From NCBI GenBank assembly GCA_022496185.1, contig WTXG01000550.1, positions 1 to 14,242 of the forward strand: DNA of 14,242 nt, given 5' to 3'. Under the pieces are notes generated by a model, which saw only the letters and a list, made by a program, of their open reading frames with translations, had not been told where the DNA came from and did no database searches. Made by a program: the position numbers and the translations under genes. The DNA is from Multifurca ochricompacta. Lineage: Eukaryota > Basidiomycota > Agaricomycetes > Russulales > Russulaceae. Of this stretch, positions 7,600 to 14,242 are shown in pieces; the first letter of the stretch is position 1; every line of letters begins with the position of its first letter.

Positions 7600-7620
7600 G
7601 GGTGTCTGTTTCGTCTCTTT

Positions 7621-7650
7621 CACTTCAGAGTTCTTCTAACCTCTGAAGTG
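7621..7650 (+). other. Hairpin in LTR-A copy 3 and its downstream half-copy
   Basis: CACTTCAGAG and CTCTGAAGTG pair perfectly around the loop TTCTTCTAAC. The right half, with loop, recurs at about 7738-7761 (CAGAGTTCTTCTAACCTCTG), followed both times by a CTTGTCTTTTCTAG-type motif in the vicinity. This shows an internal duplication within the transcribed part of the LTR. Confidence 0.6.
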
Positions 7651-7830
7651 TAAGTTCCACTTTACTTTACTCTCTACTTCCTTTAGACTAACGCTCTATG
7701 TAGTACTTGTCTTTTCTAGGTCAGTAGTGTAGTAATACAGAGTTCTTCTAACCTCTGAAGTTACTTGTCTTTTCTAGCTTTAACCGCTACTAACCACAGT
7801 CAGTGTAACCAGCAGCATGATTGTTTCACA

Positions 7831-7880
7831 ACTGTACCTGTCAGCAATCCAGTGAGTACAAAAAATGGACAGTGGACAGG
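7831..7880. repeat. Short hAT-like spacer between two LTR insertions
   Basis: The segment ACTGTACCTGTCAGCAATCC resembles a degraded hAT subterminal end (compare CCTGCCAATCACT at 7013-7024). The last five bases, ACAGG, recur at 8328-8332 and may be the TSD of the LTR-E fragment. Confidence 0.3.
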
Positions 7881-8161
7881 TGTCACAGCCAGGTCTCTGC
7901 TGTGTCAAAGGTCATTCTGGCCTGAGGTCCTCAAGATGCAAGACATGCAAGCTTCAAAGTCAAGGTGTCAAGGTCAAGCCAATTCAAGGCTTCAAGGCAG
8001 GCTACAGCAAGCCATGGTCAAGATTCAAAGGCCCACAAAGTACAAGGGGGTGCACACCAGTTTCAAGGTGTCAAGGCAAACCACAAGGGCTGCATTCAAG
8101 GTTCAAGGCCCACACAAAATAGGAGGGGTGCATGCAAGAAGCAAGTCAAGGCAGTGGCAAT
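7881..8161 (-). mobile_element. LTR-E copy 1 (fragment)
   Basis: It begins TGTCACAGCCAGGTCTCTGC, as LTR-E copy 2 does at 12557, and follows that copy through GTTCAAGGCCCACACAA to GCAGTGGCAAT at 8161, where an LTR-A begins. The remaining half of LTR-E is missing. The segment is rich in CAAGG words (TCAAGGTGTCAAGGTCAAG, TTCAAGGCTTCAAGGC). Open frames through this area come from the repeat and show no protein motif. Orientation follows LTR-E copy 2. Confidence 0.75.
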
Positions 8162-8330
8162 TGTTGACACAGGACGTGTCTGGAGATGCTTCAGGCATCT
8201 AAGGTTCGCTTCAGCTGTAGATAAGATTAGATTAGATTCCAGAGTTTCTTCAACCTCTGAAGTATACTTGTCTTTCTAGCTCACCACTACTAACCACAGT
8301 CAGTATAACCAGCAGCATGATTGTTTGACA
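8162..8330 (+). mobile_element. LTR-A copy 4, internally deleted
   Basis: The head, TGTTGACACAGGACGTG through the GATTA repeats, is joined directly to the LTR-A tail (CAGAGTTTCTTCAACCTCTG onward to TTGTTTGACA). About 340 bp containing the U3 core, TATA box and first hairpin are missing. The breakpoint falls at CAGAG, which occurs at both ends of the deleted part in complete copies, so the deletion probably used this short direct repeat. No clean TSD is seen (GCAAT against GGTTA). Confidence 0.85.
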
Positions 8331-8873
8331 GGTTATGGGCCCTGCCACTCATATTGATCTGTAATTCCCTTTTGTTCATTACAGCCCACCTCACTTTCTT
8401 GCACACTCAAGCTCTCAAAAGCTTCAAAGTATTTCCCACTGCCTTTTTCTGTGAGCTTTCATATTTACATTTCTGTGCACCTTAACACCCCACAGGATGA
8501 CGCAGTTTACTGCTCATCCTGAACTGTTTGGCTAGCCCTTTGGGGTTCTTGCAAAAGGTGATGAGGGACCCTAAGCAGGTGAAACACCTTAAGCTCCTTG
8601 AGTGTGCACTAGGTATTAGTAATTTCATAGTTATAGCTGGGTCTTCATCCCATAGATAGTCTTAGTAGGCCTATAGCCAGAAGCTTGTGGCTTTAAGTCC
8701 AGTTAATGCTTGGCTTGATCTGTAAGCCAGGTTTAGTGACCTGCTGGTAGAGTTTAGGGTCTAGAACAAGGCATGGGTAGTCACTCCCATGACACTTGGG
8801 CTTGATACAAGTAGGCTGCACTACTATAGTCTATACATAGTAGATATAGTCTTCATCTCTGGGCATAAGTATT
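8331..8873. other. Unassigned 540-bp stretch with one possible decayed minus-strand frame
   Basis: No clear repeat of the other families is found here. On the minus strand from 8655 to about 8480 a frame without stops reads LWDEDPAITMKLLIP, then AHSRSLRCFTCLGSLITFC, then KNPKGLAKQFRMSSKLRH, and continues with two stops to 8332. The composition looks protein-like, but a 60-codon stretch without stops is not rare by chance and I do not recognise a family. The part 8656-8873 shows nothing coding. Confidence 0.25.
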
Positions 8874-9654
8874 TGTTGCCTTTGTAGGGTAACCACACCC
8901 TACCAGAGACAGACTAGACATCTACTTAGTCATGGCCCCAATCATCTAGGGCTTAATCATGGACTCCACCACCAGCACTAGAGGAAGGGCTATATGTCAA
9001 ACAATCATGCTGCTGGTTATACTGACTGTGGTTAGTAGCAGTTATGCTATAAAACAAGTAGTACTTCAGAGGTTAGAAGAACTCTATAATACTATACTAC
9101 ACACCTATAAAACAAGTAGTCTACAGGAGGTGGTTAGTTAAAGGTATAAGAGAAGTATAGTAAAGAGGAACTTACACTTCAGAGGTTAGAAGAACTCTGA
9201 AGTGAAAGAGATGAAACAGACACCCTTATATACCCCAAAGGATGGTCTGTGCGCACTGGGAATAGGTCCACAAGTGCCAGACAAAACAATGAGGGATAAA
9301 GGCCATTGGCCAAAGAGATATCACATGCTTTCTGTGCATTACTAAGTACATCACTAATCAGCTGAGTAAGGCGAGAAAGAAATGTAATAAAGATATCGTA
9401 AAAAGTCTGAAACTCCGGAACCTAATCTAATCTTATCTACAGCTAAAGCGATCCTTAGATGCCTGAAGCATCTCCAGACACATCCTGTGTCAACACTATA
9501 TACCCTTTGTCTCTAGTGGAACTTGCGGTTGGCTCCTCCATGACATGACTCCCAGTCTTGTTTACACTAGACACTCTGGCTAGTCTACCAGAGCTTATGT
9601 CTAGTTACAAGATTGCACTAGACAGCTCTACTATACCTAGAAAGTCGCACAACA
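8874..9654 (+). mobile_element. Putative 5' LTR of the copia element, split by an LTR-A
   Basis: It starts TGTTGCCTTTGTAGGG and ends GTCGCACAACA, giving TGTTG/CAACA inverted ends. After removal of the LTR-A at 8995-9495 and one CTATA copy it would be about 275 bp. The reconstructed centre reads GGGCTATATACCC, a TATA-like box about 120 bp from the start, and the Gag start lies 128 bp after the LTR end; both fit a copia 5' LTR. The 3' LTR is outside the window, so identity of the two LTRs cannot be checked, and no convincing primer-binding site follows it. Confidence 0.4.
8995..9495 (-). mobile_element. LTR-A copy 5 (solo LTR)
   Basis: Plus-strand ends are TGTCAAACA and GTGTCAACA, 501 bp, with an exact TSD, CTATA (8990-8994 and 9496-9500). 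A TATATAA box reads on the minus strand at 9232-9226 and the hairpin lies at 9175-9204. It inserted into a TATA-like sequence of the putative copia LTR. No internal retrotransposon sequence remains. Confidence 0.93.
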
Positions 9655-9781
9655 AAGGCAGGACCTTCCTAGGTTCTGAAGCATAGCGCCACAGTATGGG
9701 GTGGCACTCTTAAGCGAGACCTGGGCACTGGTTCTAACTGCTCCTTGGAACCAGGAACACTTTTATCACATCTCAAAAACA
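9655..9781 (+). other. Leader between the putative copia LTR and gag
   Basis: These 127 bp would hold the primer-binding site and 5' untranslated leader. TAGCGCC at 9684-9690 matches only the last seven bases of the Ty1-type initiator-tRNA site and is 29 nt from the LTR end, so I do not call it. The gag frame is open upstream to 9701, but no ATG occurs in that frame before 9782. Confidence 0.35.
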
Positions 9782-10600
9782 ATGCTGTCCTCAATCGTCT
9801 TCCCTCCCTCCTCCAAGATGGAACACCTTGATGGCTCCAACTGGCAAGTTTGGTCTGCCAATTTCAATGCCCTTTTGAGGATGAATGGGCTCAGGAGGCA
9901 CATTATTGCTGCCTTCCCTGATATGCCCCTCCTCCCTGAGGACAAGGAGGAAAAGGAGAAAATGCAAAAGGAAGTAAATGATCCTGTCCTTAGGGAATGG
10001 ATGGGAGAAGAGGAAATGCTCATTGGGCTTCTATACCTCAATGTCACCCAAGAGGTCTACTCACAAGTAACCTCCAATGCCGATTATCCTTCTCTTTTTG
10101 AGAAGTATAATAAGTTGGAAAGGCTTTATGGTGCTGTAGGGAGCATGGCCACATACAATTTGTGGCTTGCCCTGGTGTCCTTCTGTCTAGATGAAGGACA
10201 GTCATTTAGGACCCAATTACAAAAGGTCCTGGATGCCAGGAGTACCCTTAGGGAGAATGGGATGGAGGTCAATGACCTCCAGATGAGCTTCATTTTGTTG
10301 AAAGCTCTCCCTGACTCCTACAGTGCCATTGCTGGCTCCATACTGGCCTCTGGCGATCCAGAGCATCTTTCTCCTCAAGACCTTGTGCAGAGGTTCTTAA
10401 ATGAGGAAAGTCGCCTGGCAGGTCCCTCAGGAAGTGGTAGTGCAGTCCTGTCTAAGGCTGCACCTGTCAAATCAAAAAAACCATCAAATTTATCACCACT
10501 TCCCACTGCTGCCCCTGGTTCACAAGGGGTGGTCTGCTTCTATTGCCAAAAGCCTGGACACAAGTCCAATGCTTGCACAAAGAAGAAGAAGGACCTGGAG
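9782..10600 (+). pseudogene. gag: Ty1/copia Gag with zinc knuckle (5' part of gag-pol)
   Basis: From ATG 9782 (MLSSIVFPPSSKMEHLDGSN) this encodes a copia-type Gag: the LDGSNWQVW motif at residues 16-24 is typical, followed by a helical capsid-like region with WLALVSFCLDEGQSF and LLKALPDSY (UBN2-like layout). A CCHC zinc knuckle, CFYCQKPGHKSNAC, lies at residues 252-265 (10535-10576) and is followed by a lysine run. Gag would form the virus-like particle and bind RNA. No stop is present until the solo LTR-F at 10601. The apparent frame continuing to 10795 is LTR sequence. After LTR removal the same frame continues at 11230, so Gag and Pol are one polyprotein. Confidence 0.9.
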
Positions 10601-11224
10601 TGTTATGCTCAGAGGGGCGTATGCGGTCGAGTGCGGGCGGCTAGGTCACAGGGACAAGGTCGAAACGATCTTGGGTTGATGTGGAAGACAATAAGTCCAA
10701 CGCTACACTCAGTCACAAGCCAATCAGTGTGTCAGGCCCCAGAAGGACAAAGCACCAAAGAAAGGAGTCCGGGTGGTGAGATGCAAGGAAGTTAAAGGTC
10801 CACAAGGCTACTGATTGTCACAGGAGCTCAAGATGGGGAACCATCTGAGCGAGACTAGCTAGGGTATATATACATGCTGGTACTAGCTTAGTCATCCGTT
10901 CTTATCAGGCTTATCTAGACGCTTGTGGTTCTGGATGTGTGACTATGGAACCTTCCATCAGAACCAGTGCCACCATCTTCCCACATCAACTAAGGTTCAT
11001 CAATACATCAAACCTTCTGTTACGTGCTTCTATCCTTCCATCGGAACATGCCGTACCTACAGTGCTTCTTGTCTTCTGTGTGGGACACCATGACTGAGTG
11101 TTGGGGGTCTACGGCTTGTCTGGCAGCCCATCTCTGGGCACTCCAAACCACTCCCTCACATCGCCCAGACTTGGGCCTCCTCTGCGTCTTGCAGTCTGCT
11201 TGGTACACTGGATGGGTTGTGACA
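10601..11224 (+). mobile_element. LTR-F (solo LTR, 624 bp)
   Basis: It starts TGTTATGCTCAGAGG and ends GGGTTGTGACA, flanked by an exact TSD, TGGAG (10596-10600 and 11225-11229). A TATATATA box lies at 10865-10872 on the plus strand. Its first 80 bp keep many CpG sites (GCGTATGCGGTCGAG), unlike the surrounding copia sequence, suggesting a recent insertion. It splits the Gag-Pol frame just after the zinc knuckle; removal of LTR plus one TSD copy restores it. Confidence 0.92.
10865..10872 (+). promoter_or_regulatory. TATA box of LTR-F
   Basis: TATATATA occurs about 265 bp into LTR-F, followed by a non-A+T-rich region; this defines its plus orientation. Confidence 0.45.
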
Positions 11225-12556
11225 TGGAGAATGCCAAAAAGGGCAAGGCAGGGAACAAGAAGAGGGCTGAGGCCCAACATGTACATACTATAGCCACCGT
11301 AGTTAATGGTAGTGGCAAAATAGAGGAGGTGCAAGAAGCACCTTGCATTTGCCTTTATGTGCACACCTATAATCTGGACATCAACTCAGATTATTGGATG
11401 CTTGATAGTGGAGCAACAGCTCATTTCAGTCCCAACCTTGAAGATTTTGATACATATAAAATTGACACCACCCATGAAGTGTCACTAGGTGACAACTCCA
11501 TAGTCAAAACAAATGGAGTTGGCACTGTGACCATCAGGATGGATCAAGGTTTTGACTAGGAATTAAGCAACATCCTTCATATGCCAGGAGGTCACAAAAT
11601 ACTCTCCACTAGCACCCTAGTAGAAAAGGGAGCAACTGTCTTCTTTGATAATAAGAAGGCAACTATAAAATATGGTGAAAACATTATAGTGGAAGCATGG
11701 AAGTTTGGCAAATTGTATTGGGTACTAGGCAAACACATCCTAAATAGTATCCATACAACTGCATCTGCCTCACTTGAAATCTGGCATCAAAGAATGAGTC
11801 ATATGTCTAAAGAGGCCCTGAAGAGATATGCTCCTGAGGTGGTTAAAGGCCTCAGAATAAATAATAGCCAAGTGTAAGACAAGCCATGTTATGGCTGTGA
11901 AATGGGCAAGTCCCATCATCTTCCATTTCCCCCATCTTCAAAGCACACATCAGCCCCCCTTGAGATCCTTCACAGTGATCTTGTAGGCCCCTTGCAGTGC
12001 AGTTCAATACAAGGGAATCTGTATTTTGCCACCTTCTTGGATGATTTCAGCAAATACGCTTTAATCATTCCAATGAAGTCTAAAGATCTGTTTACCCCAG
12101 TTTTTAATAAACTAAAGACACTACTTGAAAACAAATTTAATCATAAAATCAAGTGTCTTCATACAGATTGTGGTGGCAAATATGTGAACAAGGCGCTGAA
12201 GGCAACGCTTGAAGATTTTGGCATAGAGCATAAACTCATGATGCTGTATAGTCCACAACAGAATGGAAGGGCTGAGAGATTCAATAGAACCATTATGGAA
12301 AAAGGCACTAGCATGCTGCACAATGCTGGCCTATCTCTCAGTTTTTGGGAGTGTGCTGTTGAGACAGCATGCCATATTTACAATAGAACTCCCATCCATT
12401 CTAATAAGTGGAAAACTCCACTTGAGCTTCTGGTTGGGAACAAACCAGATGTCTCGTACTTTAAGGTCTTTGGTTGCAAAGCCTACTATCATGTTCCAGA
12501 GGGCAAGTGGCGTAAATTAGATCCCAAAGCTAGGGAAGCTGTCTTTGTTGGGTATG
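11225..12556 (+). pseudogene. pol: Ty1/copia protease and integrase (middle of gag-pol)
   Basis: The frame resumes with NAKKGKAGNKK. The protease motif WMLDSGATAHFS has its catalytic Asp at 11404-11406. GAG-pre-integrase follows (LEIWHQRMSHMS) with the HHCC zinc site completed by CYGCEMGKS at 11887. The integrase core has Asp 11977 (LHSDLVGPL), Asp 12166 (LHTDCGGKY) and Glu 12274 (QQNGRAERFN), a complete D-x62-D-x35-E triad. It continues to FKVFGCKAYYHVPEGKWRK and EAVFVGY, where LTR-E interrupts. Two in-frame stops, TAG 11557-11559 and TAA 11875-11877, make it non-functional, but no frameshift is seen in this part. Confidence 0.92.
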
Positions 12557-13252
12557 TGTCACAGCCAGGTCTCTGCTGTGTCAAGGGTCGTTCTGGTCAA
12601 GCCCCTTCAAGATGTGGAGTACCTGCAAGGTCAAAACTGTCAAGGACAAGTTGGTTCCAGGATCAAGGTCAAGACTATCAAAGGCAAGTCAAGTCAGGGT
12701 GTCAAGGTGAACCACAGAGGGCCGCGGTCAGGGTTCAAGGCCCACACAAGGTAGGAGGGGCACGTGTGCAAGAGGTGAGTCGAAGCAGTGGCAATAAGCC
12801 CTGCTGGAGGTCTGGGGTGAAGGCTCCCTAAGTTGCAGCTTAGGGAGTTCAAGGGAATTCTGGGTGAAGCACAGTAAACCTGTATTAGATACAAGAGAAC
12901 AGACTTAAGGTCTGTCTCTCCAAGATGTCCTGCTTAAATACATGTACTGTAGTGTCTTGTAAGTAAAGTAGAAGATTCAATATAGTAAAGTAAATGTCCA
13001 TGTGAATCTCCAGTGGAGATTGAGACAGGAAATGTAAGTGGTGTTGCACCCACTCCAGAAGCAAATGAGTGTCAATCTCAGTCAGCCTAAGAAGTCCGAA
13101 AATCAGATAAAGAAAGATCATCAGCTCCAGTCACATGACTTGGAGCGAGAAGTCGAAATGTTGAAACAAAAGTCGAATGCGCGCGGCTCGAAAAACCGTC
13201 ACAAAACGTCACATGCGCATCGCAAGCTGTCACATCGGCAATAAGCGTCACA
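12557..13252 (-). mobile_element. LTR-E copy 2 (solo LTR, 696 bp)
   Basis: Plus-strand ends are TGTCACAGCC and AAGCGTCACA, with an exact TSD, GTATG (12552-12556 and 13253-13257). A TATTTAAG box reads on the minus strand near 12944-12937, so the LTR probably points left. The left half holds many CAAGG words; the right end keeps numerous CpG sites and repeated CGTCACA/TGTCACA motifs. It splits the copia frame between VGY and EPTSKGYTLWD; removing LTR and one TSD copy rejoins them exactly. The LTR-E fragment at 7881 is a second copy. Confidence 0.92.
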
Positions 13253-14182
13253 GTATGAGCCCACCTCTAAGGGCTATACACTTTGGGATAGTTGTACCCA
13301 GTCTCTCATCTCTTCATGAGATGTTACATTTGATGAGAGATCCTTTCCATCCTGCTCTGTGAAGGACAACAGAGCAGATAAACCAGTGGAGCAGCCTAGC
13401 GAAGGCAGCTCATTTACTTTACCTGGTGGCAATGTCCAGCCACCACCAGCAACTGCTACACATGTTCCTGAGGCTCTTCAAGATGAGGACAACCTAGAAG
13501 AGGAACAGGAGGACATTGTACCTCCCCAATTACCACCACAGCCTACCACACCCACATGTAATATAGACACCACACACCCTCAGACTATATATCAGACCCC
13601 TCCATCACAAGTCATGGAACCATCCTCCCCTCCCAAAAGAACCCATGCAATCAGAAAATCTGAAAGGATTGCAGGCAGACTTCCTCAACCTAATTTTCAG
13701 AGGACAAGTCCATGCTCTGAACAACAAGATAGGGCAATCCAAGAAGATTTAGACTTGGATACTGCATGCCCCAGTAGAAATTGTCATCTGAATCCTTGTT
13801 TCTACAATGAGGATAATGCAGAATTTGTGCAGGGTTCTTCCAGACTTGGTCAGATGGATCTACTTAATGCTGCAGGATCTCCCTACAGAGATCCTCTTAC
13901 TTTTAAAGAAGCAATGGAGTCTGATAATGCCAGCAAATGGCTTGAGGCATGTCAATATGAAATTGATGCCTTAGAAAAACTTAAAGTGTGGTGCCTTGAA
14001 GACAGAGGGTAGAAAGGCTGTAAAGTCCAAGTGGGTCTTTAAATTGAAAGCAGATGGATGCTTTCATGCTAGGCTTGTAGCAAAAGGGTTCACCCAAATA
14101 GAGGGGGTGGACTTCAATGAAACCTTCTCCCCAGTCACCAGATTTGAGTCTCTTAGACTGTTTGTGATGGTTTCTGATGGCA
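13253..14182 (+). pseudogene. pol: Ty1/copia integrase tail and start of reverse transcriptase
   Basis: The frame continues with EPTSKGYTLWD and an SS-stop-DVTFDE motif (TGA 13317-13319, where CGA would give SRDVTFDE), then a long Pro-rich linker, RKSERIAGRLPQP, and the RT lead-in ([29 protein letters not shown]). A frameshift near 13995 moves the reading to [30 protein letters not shown] and [20 protein letters not shown], the finger region of RVT_2 reverse transcriptases. The loop between KADG and ARLVAKGF is about three residues shorter than usual. The YVDD catalytic motif is not reached because another LTR starts at 14183. Confidence 0.88.
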
Positions 14183-14242
14183 TGTGACAAGGTTTGTGAC
14201 AGGAATGTGATGTTTTTTGAGTTGCGCGCGCGCACATTCAGT
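14183..14242 (-). mobile_element. Edge of an LTR-E-related insertion in the copia RT
   Basis: The coding match ends at VMVSDG and the sequence switches to TGTGACAAGGTTTGTGACAG, then GTTTTTTGAGTTGCGCGCGC. This parallels the reverse complement of the right end of LTR-E copy 2 (TGTGAC repeats, GGTTTTTCGAGCCGCGCGC), so it is likely the start of a minus-oriented relative of LTR-E. The other end and its TSD (expected TGGCA) are outside the window. Confidence 0.6.

Larger units (their letters stand above)
7318..7830 (+). mobile_element. LTR-A copy 3 (solo LTR, best preserved)
   Basis: It starts TGTTGACACAGGACGTG, ends TTGTTTCACA, is 513 bp long and has an exact 5-bp TSD, ACTGT (7313-7317 and 7831-7835). 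GATTA repeats, a TATATAA box (7593-7599) and the hairpin (7621-7650) are all present. CpG sites lost in copy 1 are still intact here (GGTTCGCTTC, TCCGGCAC, GTGCGCAC), which suggests a younger insertion. It landed within hAT-like sequence (TCTGTACCCAT before, ACCTGTCAGC after). Confidence 0.93.

Noticed and set aside
7765..8279. Overlapping plus-strand open frames of up to 145 codons
   Set aside because: They run across the joints of LTR-A, LTR-E and LTR-A and arise from CAAGG-rich repeat sequence; no protein motif is seen.
9684..9690. TAGCGCC as a Ty1-type initiator-tRNA primer-binding site
   Set aside because: Only seven of the ten usual bases match, the TGG start is absent, and it is 29 nt from the putative LTR end.
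10601..10795. C-terminal extension of Gag past the zinc knuckle
   Set aside because: This is LTR-F sequence bounded by the TGGAG duplication; the true frame resumes at 11230.

Overview
The window looks like a transposon graveyard in a filamentous basidiomycete, probably an Agaricomycete. I base this on a Ty1/copia gag-pol, a Ty3/gypsy chromovirus-type integrase tail with a chromodomain, many solo LTRs with 5-bp target-site duplications (TSDs), and non-autonomous hAT elements with 8-bp TSDs. CpG is strongly depleted in most copies. I found no rRNA, tRNA, CRISPR or clear single-copy host gene. The assignment to group is an inference from element types only.

Left part (1-5500, minus strand): the 3' portion of a decayed Ty3/gypsy-like element. 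Reading right to left it has the integrase C-terminus and chromodomain (4842-4563), then three further reading frames that follow pol almost without gaps: X1 (from 4555), X2 (from 3449) and X3 (from 2657 to beyond base 1). X1 is an acidic, Asn/Pro-rich protein of about 170 residues. X2 is a coiled coil of about 98 residues. X3 is strikingly Cys/His-rich. The X1 stop and X2 start share ATGA, and the X2 stop lies inside the start of X3. Solo LTRs interrupt this chain at 4843-5456 (LTR-C), 3951-4542 (LTR-B), 2931-3428 (LTR-A) and 202-2161 (LTR-A, itself split by a hAT element at 549-1994). Removing each insertion together with one TSD copy keeps X1, X2 and X3 in frame.

Middle (5501-9500): a nested repeat cluster. 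It holds an LTR-like element (5501-5922), hAT-derived repeats in reverse orientation (5923-7025), an unassigned A+T-rich stretch, an LTR-A solo (7318-7830), an LTR-E fragment (7881-8161), an internally deleted LTR-A (8162-8330), an unassigned stretch (8331-8873) and a likely copia 5' LTR (8874-9654) broken by another LTR-A (8995-9495).

Right part (9782-14182, plus strand): one decayed Ty1/copia gag-pol in a single frame. It has Gag with a zinc knuckle, the protease DSG motif, GAG-pre-integrase, an integrase with a complete D-x62-D-x35-E triad, and the start of the reverse transcriptase. It is interrupted by solo LTR-F (10601-11224), solo LTR-E (12557-13252) and a third insertion from 14183 to the window end. 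It also carries three in-frame stops and one frameshift. Nothing here looks functional today; the interest lies in the architecture of the gypsy-like element and in the readable order of insertions.
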